A DNA stretch of 59,953 nucleotides from Clostridiales bacterium (lineage in GTDB: Bacteria; Acidobacteriota; Aminicenantia; Aminicenantales; UBA8522): positions 1 to 59,953 of the forward strand of contig JARYMI010000018.1 of NCBI GenBank assembly GCA_029907205.1, read 5' to 3'. Each line of letters starts with the position of its first letter. Within the stretch, counting starts at the first letter, position 1. The notes beneath the pieces are model-generated. The model ran no database searches. It had not been told where the DNA came from and saw only the letters and a list, made by a program, of their open reading frames with translations. Shown piece by piece: positions 7,044 through 15,822 of this stretch. Position numbers and translations under genes: made by a program.

Positions 7044-9202
7044 GGGCCTTTCCCCTCAGCCGACGCGAATTCATCAAGCTTTTGGGCGGCGGGATCGTCA
7101 TTTTCTTCACCCCTGGAGATCCCTGGGCCATGCTCCAGGAAGCTCAACGCCGGGGTTTTGACCGAGGGTACCCAAAAGATTTCAACGCCTACCTCCGAAT
7201 CGCCCCCGACGGTAAAGTAAGTTGTTTCACAGGCAAGACAGAACTCGGCCAGGGAGTCCAGACTTCTCTCGCCCAGATCCTGGCTGAGGAACTCGATGTC
7301 TCGATGGAGAGCGTGGACACAATCATGGGAGATACCGCCCTCTGTCCTTGGGACATGGGCACTTTTGGCTCGAGAACCATCAAATATTTTGGCCCAGCGC
7401 TCCGTCAGGCAGCAGCCGAGGCCAGGGCCGTCCTCGTCGAGCTCGCCTCAGAACACCTGAAGATTCCCGTTGAGCGTCTTGCCACCAGGGACGGTTTTGT
7501 CTTCGACAAGAAGAGCCCAGAGGTCAAGGTTTCTTATGGCGACCTGGCTAAAGGCAAGATCATTGAAAGACACCTTGACCCTAAACCCCCCGTCAAGCCG
7601 CGCACGGATTACACCATATCCGGCCAGCCGTTCGGCCGCAAGGATGCCGTGCTCAAAGTGACCGGAAAAGCCGAGTACGCAGGAGACATCCGGCTCCCGG
7701 GTATGCTCTACGCGAGAATCTTAAGGCCCCCTGCCCATGGCGCAAAACTTAAAACTATCGACCTCAGAGAAGCAGAAAAAATGGCTGGAGTCCGGATCGT
7801 CCGCGACGGCGACCTCATCGCCGTTCTGCACAGTACTCCCGACGTGGCTGATGTGGCTCTTTCTAAGATAAGGGCCGAATTTGATGGGCCGACGGAGATA
7901 GTGAATGACGAGACGATCTACGAGCATCTCGTCAAAGTCGGGCCGGCCGGGGAGGTGGTCGAAGAGAAAGGCGACCTCGAAGAGGGAAAGAAGCTCTCGA
8001 CAAAGCTTTTCGAGGAAACGTATTTTACTCCCTATGTGGCCCACGCTCCGCTCGAGCCCCACACAGCCGTGGCCAAAATTGAAGGAGACAGAGCAACTGT
8101 CTGGGCCTCCACACAGAGGCCGTTTGGCGCCCAGGAGGAGGTTGCCCAGGCCTTGGGCCTTCCTCTTGCGAATGTCCGCGTCATTACCCCCTATGTCGGC
8201 GGCGGGTTCGGCGGAAAAAACCGGAACAGGCAGGCCGTCGAGGCTGCTCGCCTGGCCAGGCTCGCCGGAGCGCCAGTCCAGGTAGCCTGGAGCCGCGAGG
8301 AAGAATTTTTCTACGACACCTTCCAGCCGGCAGCAGTCGTTAAAATTATCTCTGGCCTTGATGGATCGAACAGGCTCGTTCTCTGGGATTATGTCGTGTT
8401 TTTCGGCGGCGAGCGAACCTCCCAGCCCTTTTATTCAATCCCTCATTACCGTATTCTCTCCCGGGGAGGATGGACTCGGGCCGCGGAAGGCGCCCATCCT
8501 TTCGAAGTCGGAGCCTGGAGAGCGCCCGGCAGCAACACGAACACTTTTGCCCGTGAATCTCACATGGACATCATGGCCGCCAGAATTGGCATGGACCCTG
8601 TGGAATTCAGGCTGATCAACCTGACAGACGAGAGAATGAAGCGGGTGCTCCTGGCCGCCGCTAAGAAATTTGGCTGGTCTCCGGCCAAAGCGCCAAGCGG
8701 CCGGGGTTTCGGCGTCTCCTGCGTCAATTATCTCGGAACTTATGTCGTCACCATGGCCGAAGTGGAGGCTGACAAAAAGAGCGGGGTTGTGGGGGTAAAA
8801 CGGGTGGTCTGCGCCCAGGACATGGGCCAGGTCATTAACCCCGACGGCGCGCGATCCCAAATGGAGGGCTGCATCACGATGGGCCTTGGCTATTGCCTCT
8901 CGGAAGAGATTCATTTCAAGGGCGGCGACATCCGCGACCGCAATTTCGACACCTACGAAATCCCCCGCTTTTCCTGGCTGCCGAAGATCGAGACTGTCCT
9001 CATCGACAACCCGGATTTCCCGGCCCAGGGAGGAGGAGAGCCGCCGATCGTCAACATGGGCGCGGTCGTTGCCAACGCCGTTTTTGATGCAATCGGCGTC
9101 CGGCTTCTCCGGCTCCCCCTGACCCCCGCCCGCGTCCTGGAAGCCCTCAGAAAAGAAAAATCGACCCTGGCGAATTCCTGGTTAGCGCCCCGCCTCTCCT
9201 GA
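7040..9202 (+). CDS. Tat-exported molybdopterin-binding subunit (isoquinoline oxidoreductase beta-like)
   Basis: The start at 7040 is set by the ATGA overlap with the small subunit and by AGGGAGG just upstream; a longer frame from 6740 runs through the small subunit and is spurious. The 720-aa product begins MRAFPLSRREFIKLLGGG, a twin-arginine signal (SRREFIK), so the folded complex is probably periplasmic. Mo-cofactor family features include GKTELGQGVQTSLAQILAEEL, YVGGGFGGK, a GAWRAPGS-type loop, and the presumed catalytic glutamate in GGGEPPI (~residue 666). The architecture (Mo subunit plus 2Fe-2S subunit, no FAD subunit) is that of isoquinoline 1-oxidoreductase and aldehyde or nicotinate dehydrogenases that donate electrons to cytochromes. 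The substrate is not deducible. Confidence 0.9.
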   Translation: MRAFPLSRREFIKLLGGGIVIFFTPGDPWAMLQEAQRRGFDRGYPKDFNAYLRIAPDGKVSCFTGKTELGQGVQTSLAQILAEELDVSMESVDTIMGDTALCPWDMGTFGSRTIKYFGPALRQAAAEARAVLVELASEHLKIPVERLATRDGFVFDKKSPEVKVSYGDLAKGKIIERHLDPKPPVKPRTDYTISGQPFGRKDAVLKVTGKAEYAGDIRLPGMLYARILRPPAHGAKLKTIDLREAEKMAGVRIVRDGDLIAVLHSTPDVADVALSKIRAEFDGPTEIVNDETIYEHLVKVGPAGEVVEEKGDLEEGKKLSTKLFEETYFTPYVAHAPLEPHTAVAKIEGDRATVWASTQRPFGAQEEVAQALGLPLANVRVITPYVGGGFGGKNRNRQAVEAARLARLAGAPVQVAWSREEEFFYDTFQPAAVVKIISGLDGSNRLVLWDYVVFFGGERTSQPFYSIPHYRILSRGGWTRAAEGAHPFEVGAWRAPGSNTNTFARESHMDIMAARIGMDPVEFRLINLTDERMKRVLLAAAKKFGWSPAKAPSGRGFGVSCVNYLGTYVVTMAEVEADKKSGVVGVKRVVCAQDMGQVINPDGARSQMEGCITMGLGYCLSEEIHFKGGDIRDRNFDTYEIPRFSWLPKIETVLIDNPDFPAQGGGEPPIVNMGAVVANAVFDAIGVRLLRLPLTPARVLEALRKEKSTLANSWLAPRLS

Positions 9203-9366
9203 GCTACTTCTTTCAAGGCAGCCCAGGTCGATTTTGAGGATCGCTCGCAAGAGGACGTTGGCCCCACGCTCGATATCCTCTGGCCGGGAATATTCCTGAG
9301 GAGAATGACTGAACCCGCCGACGCTCGGGATGAAGATCATTCCCATCGGAGCAATGGGGGCGATTA
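9182..9366 (-). pseudogene. C-terminal remnant of an M20-family amidase (hydantoinase/carbamoylase type)
   Basis: On the minus strand, ~45 codons read IAPMGMIFIPSVGGFSHSP followed by QEYSRPEDIERGANVLL. This matches the conserved C-terminal block of Zn-dependent M20 amidases such as N-carbamoyl-amino-acid hydrolases (APTGMIFVPSxxGISHSPxE). There is no start codon or upstream remainder: the preceding minus-strand sequence is the glycosyltransferase end. It lies in the gap between two convergent genes and is probably debris of a deleted gene. Its tail overlaps the end of the Mo subunit gene. Confidence 0.65.
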
Positions 9367-9369
9367 CGG

Positions 9370-11751
9370 TCAATCAACCTCAACTCTATCCAGAAAAGCC
9401 GACACGCGCCAGAACGGGTAAGCAAAAAACCAAGAATGATGCCGGAACTTAAGCGTGATGACGTTGGCGCTTTCTCTGAGGAAGTGCGGCGGGATGGCCA
9501 GGTCGATGACATTCTCCCCGTCCTTGAGCATTCTTTCCCCAAAAGATTGGCCGTTGACCTCAACCTGGACACTCTGGGCATAGTTCCCATACCATCGCCA
9601 GCCTGAAAATTGAAAGGGAGAGCAAAGCGAAATGTGAATGTTGAGATCCCGAAGTTCACCAGCCGGGCGATTGACCTCGAGGCTAACGTCTTTTTCGCAT
9701 ATTCTTCTCTTTTTCCCCTGATAGTCGACTTCTGGCCCGATCCCCCGCAGGAAGACGACCGGAGCCGATCGCCTGTCGACAGCTTCGTCAGGGAGAGTGT
9801 ATTCCAGTTCCGCGGTTGAGGAAGGGATGACAACCCCTCGGTAGTCTAAATGGTAGCGCACTCGCAAAGTTTTTTCTTTGGGGTAAGGGAGAGCGACTCG
9901 AACTTCCTTATCGGACGTGGAAAAGGTCTGTTCAGCCAAGCTGAACTCAGGGATTTCCGCAATCAGCCGAAATTCATCTTCAGCGCCGGGTCCGGGAGCC
10001 TCTTGCTGCCGGAAACTCAGCTCAAGATATCCGGCCAAAGCCTCGCTTTCTTCAAGCTCGAGCGTCGGGAATGTAGATGGCGGGACGAGGAGAAGAGCGC
10101 GGGGATAAAAGCGAGGTTTAATGTCGTAGAAGAGGCGAGTCGCCCCGACCTCCCTTTTTTTAGACTGGAGGGGCACCCTTTCCAGCCAGCGCGTGAAGTT
10201 TGAATGATAAGCTTTTTCCTGCTGGTCATCCCGGAAAAGAAAGATGTAGGCATCAGCGTCGGCTTCTTCCCAGTAGGCCAGCGAATAGGCAGGATATCTG
10301 TTGATGCTGTAAGAATCGACGACGAGCCGCTCTGCTGAGACAGCGGTAAAAAGATAGGCTGTCCAGTAATCGGCGAGCCAGTAGCGGCAGCCGGTCTTCT
10401 CCATGGCCGCTGCCGTGCGCCTGATCCGGAAATCGCGGTCCGCCGTCCGTTCAGCCTGGCCAAGGCTTCCCCTCAGGTTGAAAACAAGAAAAAGCGCTGC
10501 CACAAGGCCGGGGAGCAAGAAGCTCCGCCACTTCGGCCTCAGAGGAAGGAAAGCCGCCAGCATCAGTGCGGGCAGGCAAACATAGAGAGGGTAGAGGTAG
10601 CGAACGACGGGCCTGGCGCTAAAGTAAGACAGGATGTAAGAAAGATAAAAAATAACAAAGAAGAGGCTGAACACCGTTTCCGGGAGAAAGCGTTTCAGCT
10701 TGACTGACCTCGCGATTAAGAACAAGAAACCGGCGAAGACAAGAACAAGAAACAGATACCGGGAAGGGTGGCTGCTCTCGGTGCCGAGCGATAGGATGTA
10801 GCTTAAAGACAGCTTTATCTTCTCCCAGGAGATAGCGCTTTTTTCCGAAGTCAGGAAAGAAAAAAGCGGAAACCGGTTAAAAACTTCGGACAGCAACTGA
10901 GGCAGGAATCCAAGCAGGGCAAAATAAGAGAGAAAGAAAAAAGACTTTATTCTGATTTTTTTATTGAAAAGAAGGATGAGAACACCGGTCAGGATGAAGG
11001 CAGCCGTGACCTGGTGCGTCCAGAAAGCCAGCCCGGCGAGAAAGCCGAATGCAGGGACGAGGGTCTCCCTGCCCTTGAAGGAGATGAGATAAGCAAGGTA
11101 AAGGATCGCCGCTCCCAGGAGAAGAACGAGCGGATAGGCAGAGGTGTTATCAAGCCCGGCCGTGACAAGCTGGGGAAAAGGCAGGCTGTAGAAAAAAGTG
11201 ACCGCTAAGGCGAAGTAAAAAGAGAAGACCTGCCTCAATAGCAAAAACTGGACAACCATGAAGGCCAGGAAAACAAAAAGAGTCGCGCCCTTAAGCGCAA
11301 GCATAGAATAGCCGAAAACCTTGAAGACGAGGCCGAAAAAATGGCTGGAAAGAGAGCCCATGTAGAGCTGGCCGTAAAAACACACGGGAGGCACTTTGCC
11401 TTCAGCGATGTGCTTTCCCATCAAGGCAGGGATCGCGTCGTCGCTCGTCATCATCCCGGAAGAATGAGCGAGAAACGGAATCCGGAAGATGACGGCTGCG
11501 AGGAGAAGGGCGACGAGGGCTGTCGTTTCCCTGGGGATCTTCCTCGTAATTCGCCCGGTCCGCTGCTGTTTTTCTCGAAAGCCAGCAAAGAGGCGAAGCC
11601 CGGTGAGCACGAGCAGAGGAAGGAGGGCGACCCAGTGGCTGAGGTTCAGCCCTCTTATGGGAGGAAAATTGTCCTTAAACCAGAGGACGATGAAGCCCGC
11701 ATAAAAGAAATACTGGAGAGGGCGAACCCAACGGAGATGAGATCCGCGCAT
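9370..11751 (-). CDS. Membrane glycosyltransferase, GT39/ArnT-like (C-type fold), with large C-terminal domain
   Basis: 793 aa. Roughly 10-12 hydrophobic segments span residues 10-430, including FLVLVFAGFLFLIA and VFSLFFVIFYLSYIL. The first periplasmic loop carries an acidic pair in MTSDDAIPALMGKHIAEG (~residue 101) followed by GQLYMGSLSS, the layout of dolichyl/polyprenyl-phosphate-sugar dependent transferases (PMT, ArnT, GT39). Residues ~560-793 are a soluble beta-rich region with two Ig-like stretches. It likely transfers a sugar from a lipid-linked donor to protein or lipid on the periplasmic side. It begins 11 nt after the gatD stop, so it is probably co-transcribed with gatE-gatD although no functional link is known. 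Confidence 0.75.
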   Translation of the reverse strand: MRGSHLRWVRPLQYFFYAGFIVLWFKDNFPPIRGLNLSHWVALLPLLVLTGLRLFAGFREKQQRTGRITRKIPRETTALVALLLAAVIFRIPFLAHSSGMMTSDDAIPALMGKHIAEGKVPPVCFYGQLYMGSLSSHFFGLVFKVFGYSMLALKGATLFVFLAFMVVQFLLLRQVFSFYFALAVTFFYSLPFPQLVTAGLDNTSAYPLVLLLGAAILYLAYLISFKGRETLVPAFGFLAGLAFWTHQVTAAFILTGVLILLFNKKIRIKSFFFLSYFALLGFLPQLLSEVFNRFPLFSFLTSEKSAISWEKIKLSLSYILSLGTESSHPSRYLFLVLVFAGFLFLIARSVKLKRFLPETVFSLFFVIFYLSYILSYFSARPVVRYLYPLYVCLPALMLAAFLPLRPKWRSFLLPGLVAALFLVFNLRGSLGQAERTADRDFRIRRTAAAMEKTGCRYWLADYWTAYLFTAVSAERLVVDSYSINRYPAYSLAYWEEADADAYIFLFRDDQQEKAYHSNFTRWLERVPLQSKKREVGATRLFYDIKPRFYPRALLLVPPSTFPTLELEESEALAGYLELSFRQQEAPGPGAEDEFRLIAEIPEFSLAEQTFSTSDKEVRVALPYPKEKTLRVRYHLDYRGVVIPSSTAELEYTLPDEAVDRRSAPVVFLRGIGPEVDYQGKKRRICEKDVSLEVNRPAGELRDLNIHISLCSPFQFSGWRWYGNYAQSVQVEVNGQSFGERMLKDGENVIDLAIPPHFLRESANVITLKFRHHSWFFAYPFWRVSAFLDRVEVD

Positions 11752-11762
11752 TGTTGATTCTC

Positions 11763-13145
11763 TTATTTCCAGTAGCTCGAGACAAACCGCTCGACCTCGG
11801 GGATACCGCCCTGGTAGATGAGATAGCCGTTGTGTGGCTCCCGCTCGGTAATCTCGCCAGCGATGGGCGTGAGCATAATCTCCTTGACTTCTTCCAGGTC
11901 AGTTGTCTGGCCGAGAGCCCAGCCCAACTTGACGTAGGCCACCTCGGGGAGCATGTTCGAGGCCGGGACGACACCCAGCTCCATGATATCCCGGCCGGTA
12001 TCATAGACGTACATCTGGACATAGCCCCAGAGGGTCTGGACGGTCATGTACATAGCGATGCCCTTCTCGCGAGCCCTCCTCAGCGCTGGATAAAGCGGCT
12101 TGTTTACATGTCCAAGGCCGGTTCCAGCGATGATGATACCCCGGTAGCCGTTGTCAACGAGAGAGTCGATGATGTCCGGCTTCATGTTGGGGTAATAGTA
12201 GACGATCGAGACTTTCTCCTCGAAGGCTGTGTTAATTTTGACGTTCCTGTCGCTCCGGCGGCGTTTGTAGTCATCCCGGAGGGGGATAATCCAGTCTCTA
12301 CTCACCATGGCGATGGGGATGTCGCCGATCGTCCGGAAAGTCGAGCGGTAAGATGAGTGCATCTTGCGGACGCGGGTGCCGCGGTGGAGGAGGTCGTACT
12401 GGTCGCTTGTCGGACCGAACATGCAGATCATGACCTCGGCGATGTCGCTCTCGGCCGCGGTCTTGGTGGCGTTGATCAGGTTGAGGGCGGCGTCAGAGGA
12501 AGGCCGGTCGCTCGAGCGCTGGGAGCCGACCATGACGATCGGCACCGGAGAATCCTGGACCATAAAGGAAAGGATGGCGGCCGTATGGTGCATCGTGTCC
12601 GTTCCGTGGCCGATGACGATGCCCTGGACACCCTTTTCGATCTCCCGGCCGATGGCTCGGGCCGTGCCGATCCACTGCTCGGGCCCCATGTTCTCGCTAA
12701 AAACGCCGTAGAGTTTCTCTGTCTCAAGGTTACAGATATCGGCCAGCTCGGGGACCGAGCCGTAAAGCTCGCCGGGAGTGAAGGCCGGGATGACCGCTCC
12801 CGTCCGGTAATCCAAGCGGCTGGCGATCGTCCCTCCGGTGCCGAAGAGCTTGACCCGAGGTTTTGCAGGGTCGTAGGGAAATTCTTTCTCCGGTATTTTG
12901 TAGTGTGCCTCCTTGTAGCCGATTTCTTTGATCGACGTGATGGTGGCCACGGTGATGCCGACGTTGTAGCCGTTGCGGAGCTTAAGGACGATGTGTTTGT
13001 CGTCGGCCGTCTCCGAGCGCGGCAGGATGATGCCCTTGAAGGCGCCGTGTGTCGTCTGAACCTCGACGTCGCTCCAGACGCGGACGCCGTGCGCTTTGAG
13101 GAGGGAGAGGGCTTCCCCTCGATAGCCTTTATAAATATCGCTCAT
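11763..13145 (-). CDS. gatD: Archaeal-type Glu-tRNA(Gln) amidotransferase subunit D
   Basis: 460 aa. N-terminal ~90 residues form the GatD-specific small beta-barrel (VEVQTTHGAFKGIILPRS, then LKLRNGYNVGI). Residues ~95-430 are an L-asparaginase-like amidase with KLFGTGGTIAS (first catalytic Thr) and GHGTDTMHHTAA (second Thr-Asp), plus DAALNLINA. The barrel separates GatD from ordinary asparaginases AnsA/AnsB. GatD frees ammonia from glutamine or asparagine and channels it to GatE. GAGG sits 6-7 nt before the ATG. The gene starts 18 nt after the gatE stop. GatDE is known as the archaeal route to Gln-tRNA(Gln); all neighbours here look bacterial. Confidence 0.93.
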   Translation of the reverse strand: MSDIYKGYRGEALSLLKAHGVRVWSDVEVQTTHGAFKGIILPRSETADDKHIVLKLRNGYNVGITVATITSIKEIGYKEAHYKIPEKEFPYDPAKPRVKLFGTGGTIASRLDYRTGAVIPAFTPGELYGSVPELADICNLETEKLYGVFSENMGPEQWIGTARAIGREIEKGVQGIVIGHGTDTMHHTAAILSFMVQDSPVPIVMVGSQRSSDRPSSDAALNLINATKTAAESDIAEVMICMFGPTSDQYDLLHRGTRVRKMHSSYRSTFRTIGDIPIAMVSRDWIIPLRDDYKRRRSDRNVKINTAFEEKVSIVYYYPNMKPDIIDSLVDNGYRGIIIAGTGLGHVNKPLYPALRRAREKGIAMYMTVQTLWGYVQMYVYDTGRDIMELGVVPASNMLPEVAYVKLGWALGQTTDLEEVKEIMLTPIAGEITEREPHNGYLIYQGGIPEVERFVSSYWK

Positions 13146-13163
13146 GATTGTCCTCTTTTAGTT

Positions 13164-15083
13164 TCATGCCATCGCTTTCCTGAGCGTTGAGGCGACTTTC
13201 TCGCCCGGCGTTCTCCCCCGCAGGCCGGCCATCAGCACGCCCATCAGGTGGCGGAATTTCTTGACCGGGTCTTTTGGTTCGAGGTTGGAATAGACTTTGA
13301 GGATGCCAGCGACAATCTCTTCAACATCCTCTTCGTCTAACTGCGACAGCCCGAGCTCCTGGACGACTTCCTGGGGACTCTTGCCGTCGGCTGACATCGC
13401 CTTCATCACATCCGGAAAAGCCTCCCGGGCAAAGCCGCCCTGGCTGTAGAGGCGCAAGAGGTCAAAAAGGGACCCATCCGCAAGGCGCGAAACCGGAAAA
13501 CCCTTTCTCTGAAGATGTTTCATCATCTGGCTGACTACAACAGCGGCGAGTGATGGTTTGATGGGCAATGATTCGACGGCTTTCTCAAAGAGGCCAGCCC
13601 GATGGTCTGTGACCAGGTCTTTGATGATTTCCCGTGAAAGCCCGAGCTTTCGGTAGCGTTCCCGGCGTTCCCAAGGAGTCAGGGGAAGGCGGGCCTTGGC
13701 TCTCTCGATTCTCTCCTCGGCAAGCGGCACAGGCGGCATATCCGTATCAGGGTACATTCTGTCCGGGCCGGGGAGGATTCTTTCGAACCCGTTCGTGCCC
13801 GAAGGAAATGCCTGCCGAGTCTCATTGGGGATGCCGTCGGCGGCTTCTCCGGCCCTGATGATGATCTCGCCGACCGCAGTCTCAGAATCCCTATCATCGC
13901 CCCAGACGATGACCGAGACATCATTTTTTTTGAGACCGAGTATGGCCGAGACCTCCCGCCATTCCGATGAAGAGAGCGGGCTGTCCTTCATCTCGCTGTG
14001 GATGATATTGGGCAGTTCATCCAAGCAGGCGATGACTCTGACCCGGTCGGAGATCTCGCTGGCAAGGTCTCTCGCTGGCTGAAGCGGGAAAGTGAGAAGT
14101 CCCTTGAATTCTCCCAGTCCGACAGCCATGACGCGCCAGCCTCTGTCTATGGCTTGCCGGATGGGCGGGAAGTTTGTGTTTTTCAGGACGGCCGCGGCCT
14201 TAGCGACAGACGACTTGAGCGTCTCCTTAGTTACCCCTCTCTTGCGCAGCTCGTCGCGGAGCTCGAGAAGGTTCCACTGCCTCAGAGCCTCGAAATGGGT
14301 CAACCGGGGGATGTAGGGAATCCGGTGCACACCCTTTATTTCAACCCGGGTGCCGCCCTCGACGCTGACGTTGACGTCCTGGCGGGCCCGGCCGATGCCC
14401 TTCCTGACTTTTCCCGTCGAGCGGGCCAGCTCCCGGAGAAGCTCAGCCACCTCGGCCACTTCCCAGGGCGCCCGCATGTCCGGATAGGTGACGGTTTCGA
14501 TTAAGGGTATACTTAACCGATCGGTTTTGTAGACTCTTCGGTGTCCGCGGTCGCTGACCTGGCGGCAGGCGTCCTCCTCCAGCCCGAGCTGCCGGATGTT
14601 GATTTTCCTGTCCTTGTAAGGAACCCAGCCGTCGGTTCCGAGGATGGTTGTCCGCTGGAAGCCGGCCGGTATGCTGCCGTCGAGGTACTGCTTGCGCGAA
14701 ATGTGGAGCTCGCCAACGATGTTGCAGTTAAGAAGGAGGGCCACCTCGAGGGCGATGTCGAGCGCCTCCTGGTTGAGCTCGAACGGCGGGGTGTCGTCCA
14801 TCTCGTAGGTGCAGACGTTGGCGCGGTGGAGCTGGTAGACGATCTCCTTCCGTGTCTTAAACTCCATCAGAGCGGTGCCGTCATACTCGCCCAGCTCGGA
14901 CAGAGTCGGCCGCATGTGCCTGAGCACTTCGGCATGGTAGTCTTCGTAATAATCGCCGGCCGGGCATCGGCAGAAAAGCTTTTTCTCGGTTCTTATCTGC
15001 TGGTGTATCTCCAGGCCTGACATGAAACCCATCTCAAGATAATCCCGCTCTTTGAGCTCACCGTAATTGACAATCCTGGGCAT
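13164..15083 (-). CDS. gatE: Archaeal-type Glu-tRNA(Gln) amidotransferase subunit E
   Basis: From ATG 15083 (MPRIVNYGELKERDYLEMG) the product is 639 aa, the usual GatE size. A TTG 78 nt upstream lies in a repeat and is unlikely as the start. The GatB-like kinase/amidotransferase cradle shows GLEIHQQI, CRCPAGDYYED, SRKQYLDGSIPAGFQRT and ARQDVNVSV. The GatE-specific AspRS-like insertion domain spans ~residues 285-410. It is followed by GIPNETRQAF and LPGPDRMYPDTDMPP, signatures of GatE rather than GatB. The C-terminus carries the helical and YqeY-like tRNA-binding tail (ending FRHLMGVLMAGLRGRTPG). GatE phosphorylates and amidates Glu on tRNA(Gln). It is the first gene of a gatE-gatD-GT39 run. 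Confidence 0.93.
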   Translation of the reverse strand: MPRIVNYGELKERDYLEMGFMSGLEIHQQIRTEKKLFCRCPAGDYYEDYHAEVLRHMRPTLSELGEYDGTALMEFKTRKEIVYQLHRANVCTYEMDDTPPFELNQEALDIALEVALLLNCNIVGELHISRKQYLDGSIPAGFQRTTILGTDGWVPYKDRKINIRQLGLEEDACRQVSDRGHRRVYKTDRLSIPLIETVTYPDMRAPWEVAEVAELLRELARSTGKVRKGIGRARQDVNVSVEGGTRVEIKGVHRIPYIPRLTHFEALRQWNLLELRDELRKRGVTKETLKSSVAKAAAVLKNTNFPPIRQAIDRGWRVMAVGLGEFKGLLTFPLQPARDLASEISDRVRVIACLDELPNIIHSEMKDSPLSSSEWREVSAILGLKKNDVSVIVWGDDRDSETAVGEIIIRAGEAADGIPNETRQAFPSGTNGFERILPGPDRMYPDTDMPPVPLAEERIERAKARLPLTPWERRERYRKLGLSREIIKDLVTDHRAGLFEKAVESLPIKPSLAAVVVSQMMKHLQRKGFPVSRLADGSLFDLLRLYSQGGFAREAFPDVMKAMSADGKSPQEVVQELGLSQLDEEDVEEIVAGILKVYSNLEPKDPVKKFRHLMGVLMAGLRGRTPGEKVASTLRKAMA

Positions 15084-15131
15084 GGGCGGTTTTGGGAATA
15101 TACCATACGAACCGCTCCCCTTCAAGCACCC

Positions 15132-15158
15132 AAAATGGGGACGCCTTACGTAATTACC
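15132..15158 (+). repeat. Short 3'-end repeat, copy 2
   Basis: 27 nt with core ATGGGGACGCC then TACGTAATTACC. It is identical at 26 of 27 positions to the reverse complement of 40487-40513. It lies between the 3' end of the HTH fragment (stop at 15168-15170, minus strand) and gatE. Confidence 0.75.
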
Positions 15159-15167
15159 CAAATTTTT

Positions 15168-15509
15168 TCATGAGATCGCTCTAAATTTATTGAATCCCAC
15201 ATAAATAATCTCCTTTTTGGCTGTGCCGGCCGAGCGAATAAGTCTTTCCTCTACCCGGATTGTCTTCAAGACGTTTTTTCTGTATTCGTGATAGAGTGGG
15301 AACTCGGGGTTGACACCATAAAGCCTTAGATTTCCTCTTTTTTCGCTTTTGAGGATGCCCTTGTGATCCTGCTCATGCAGTTTTTTGACCAGGTTCCTTT
15401 TGTCCAGACCAAGCGTCCTGGACAATTCATTGACATAAAGAGTCTCCTGGGGATTAAGGAAAAAAAGCTTCGGGATCTTTCGAGTGACCTGGGATCTAAG
15501 CGAAATCAT
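15168..15509 (-). pseudogene. Truncated HTH protein of the HTH-nucleotidyltransferase type
   Basis: Reading from ATG 15509 (MISLRSQVTRKIPKLFF). The first ~95 residues form a winged helix seen in small proteins where an N-terminal HTH precedes a MNT-type nucleotidyltransferase: NPQETLYVNELSRTLGLDKR, then NLVKKLHEQ, GILKSEKRGNLRLYGVN, and YHEYRKNVLKTI. The expected GSxxRG-type nucleotidyltransferase domain is absent. After RSAGTAKKEII the frame ends within a few codons. The 28-bp repeat 15205-15232 lies at the loss point. The upstream end overlaps the UbiE fragment. Read as a truncated gene; a short stand-alone regulator is the alternative. Confidence 0.6.
15205..15232 (+). repeat. 28-bp exact direct repeat, copy A
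   Basis: Starts ATAATCTCCTTTTTGGCTGT and is identical over 28 nt to 17702-17729 in the same orientation. Flanking bases differ on both sides. This copy sits at the point where the HTH/nucleotidyltransferase fragment loses similarity to its family. Confidence 0.85.
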
Positions 15510-15822
15510 TGTCTTTCTTCTTCCGGCCGCGAGCCTTTTTTTCATACGAGACGGCCAGCATGAGAGCGCAGAAATCCGCGGCTAGGACGGTCGTCCCGGC
15601 CGGCGCCCGGCGGGCGAGCTCCGCGGCCGCCTCTCCGGTGCCGCTGCAGACATCAAGCCAGGGCGTTCCGCCGCCACTGGCCGCCAGGCGGACGACTTTG
15701 CGCCGCCATCGCCTGTCAAGCCCTACGGTCAGGATGCGGTTCGCCCGCTCATAGGTCGGAGCGACCTCGGCAGATAACTCTTTTGATCCCTGGGACATCT
15801 CCTTGCCCTCAGCCTCCGGCAT
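15496..15822 (-). pseudogene. N-terminal fragment of a UbiE/MenG-type methyltransferase
   Basis: 108 codons. Similarity covers about 85: VAPTYERANRILTVGLDRRW matches the UbiE/COQ5 start (xYDxxNxxxSxGxxxxWR), and WLDVCSGTGEAAAELARRA is SAM-binding motif I, followed by VLAADFCALML. Family members are ~230 aa, so the C-terminal 60% is missing and replaced by a lysine/arginine-rich tail that runs into the HTH fragment. An intact enzyme would methylate demethylmenaquinone or demethylubiquinone; this fragment should be inactive. Confidence 0.7.

Noticed and set aside
12357..13190. Long plus-strand frame (277 codons) opposite gatD
   Set aside because: Composition (Asp/Arg/Gly/His-rich, no conserved motifs) is that of an antisense shadow; gatD on the other strand explains the region.
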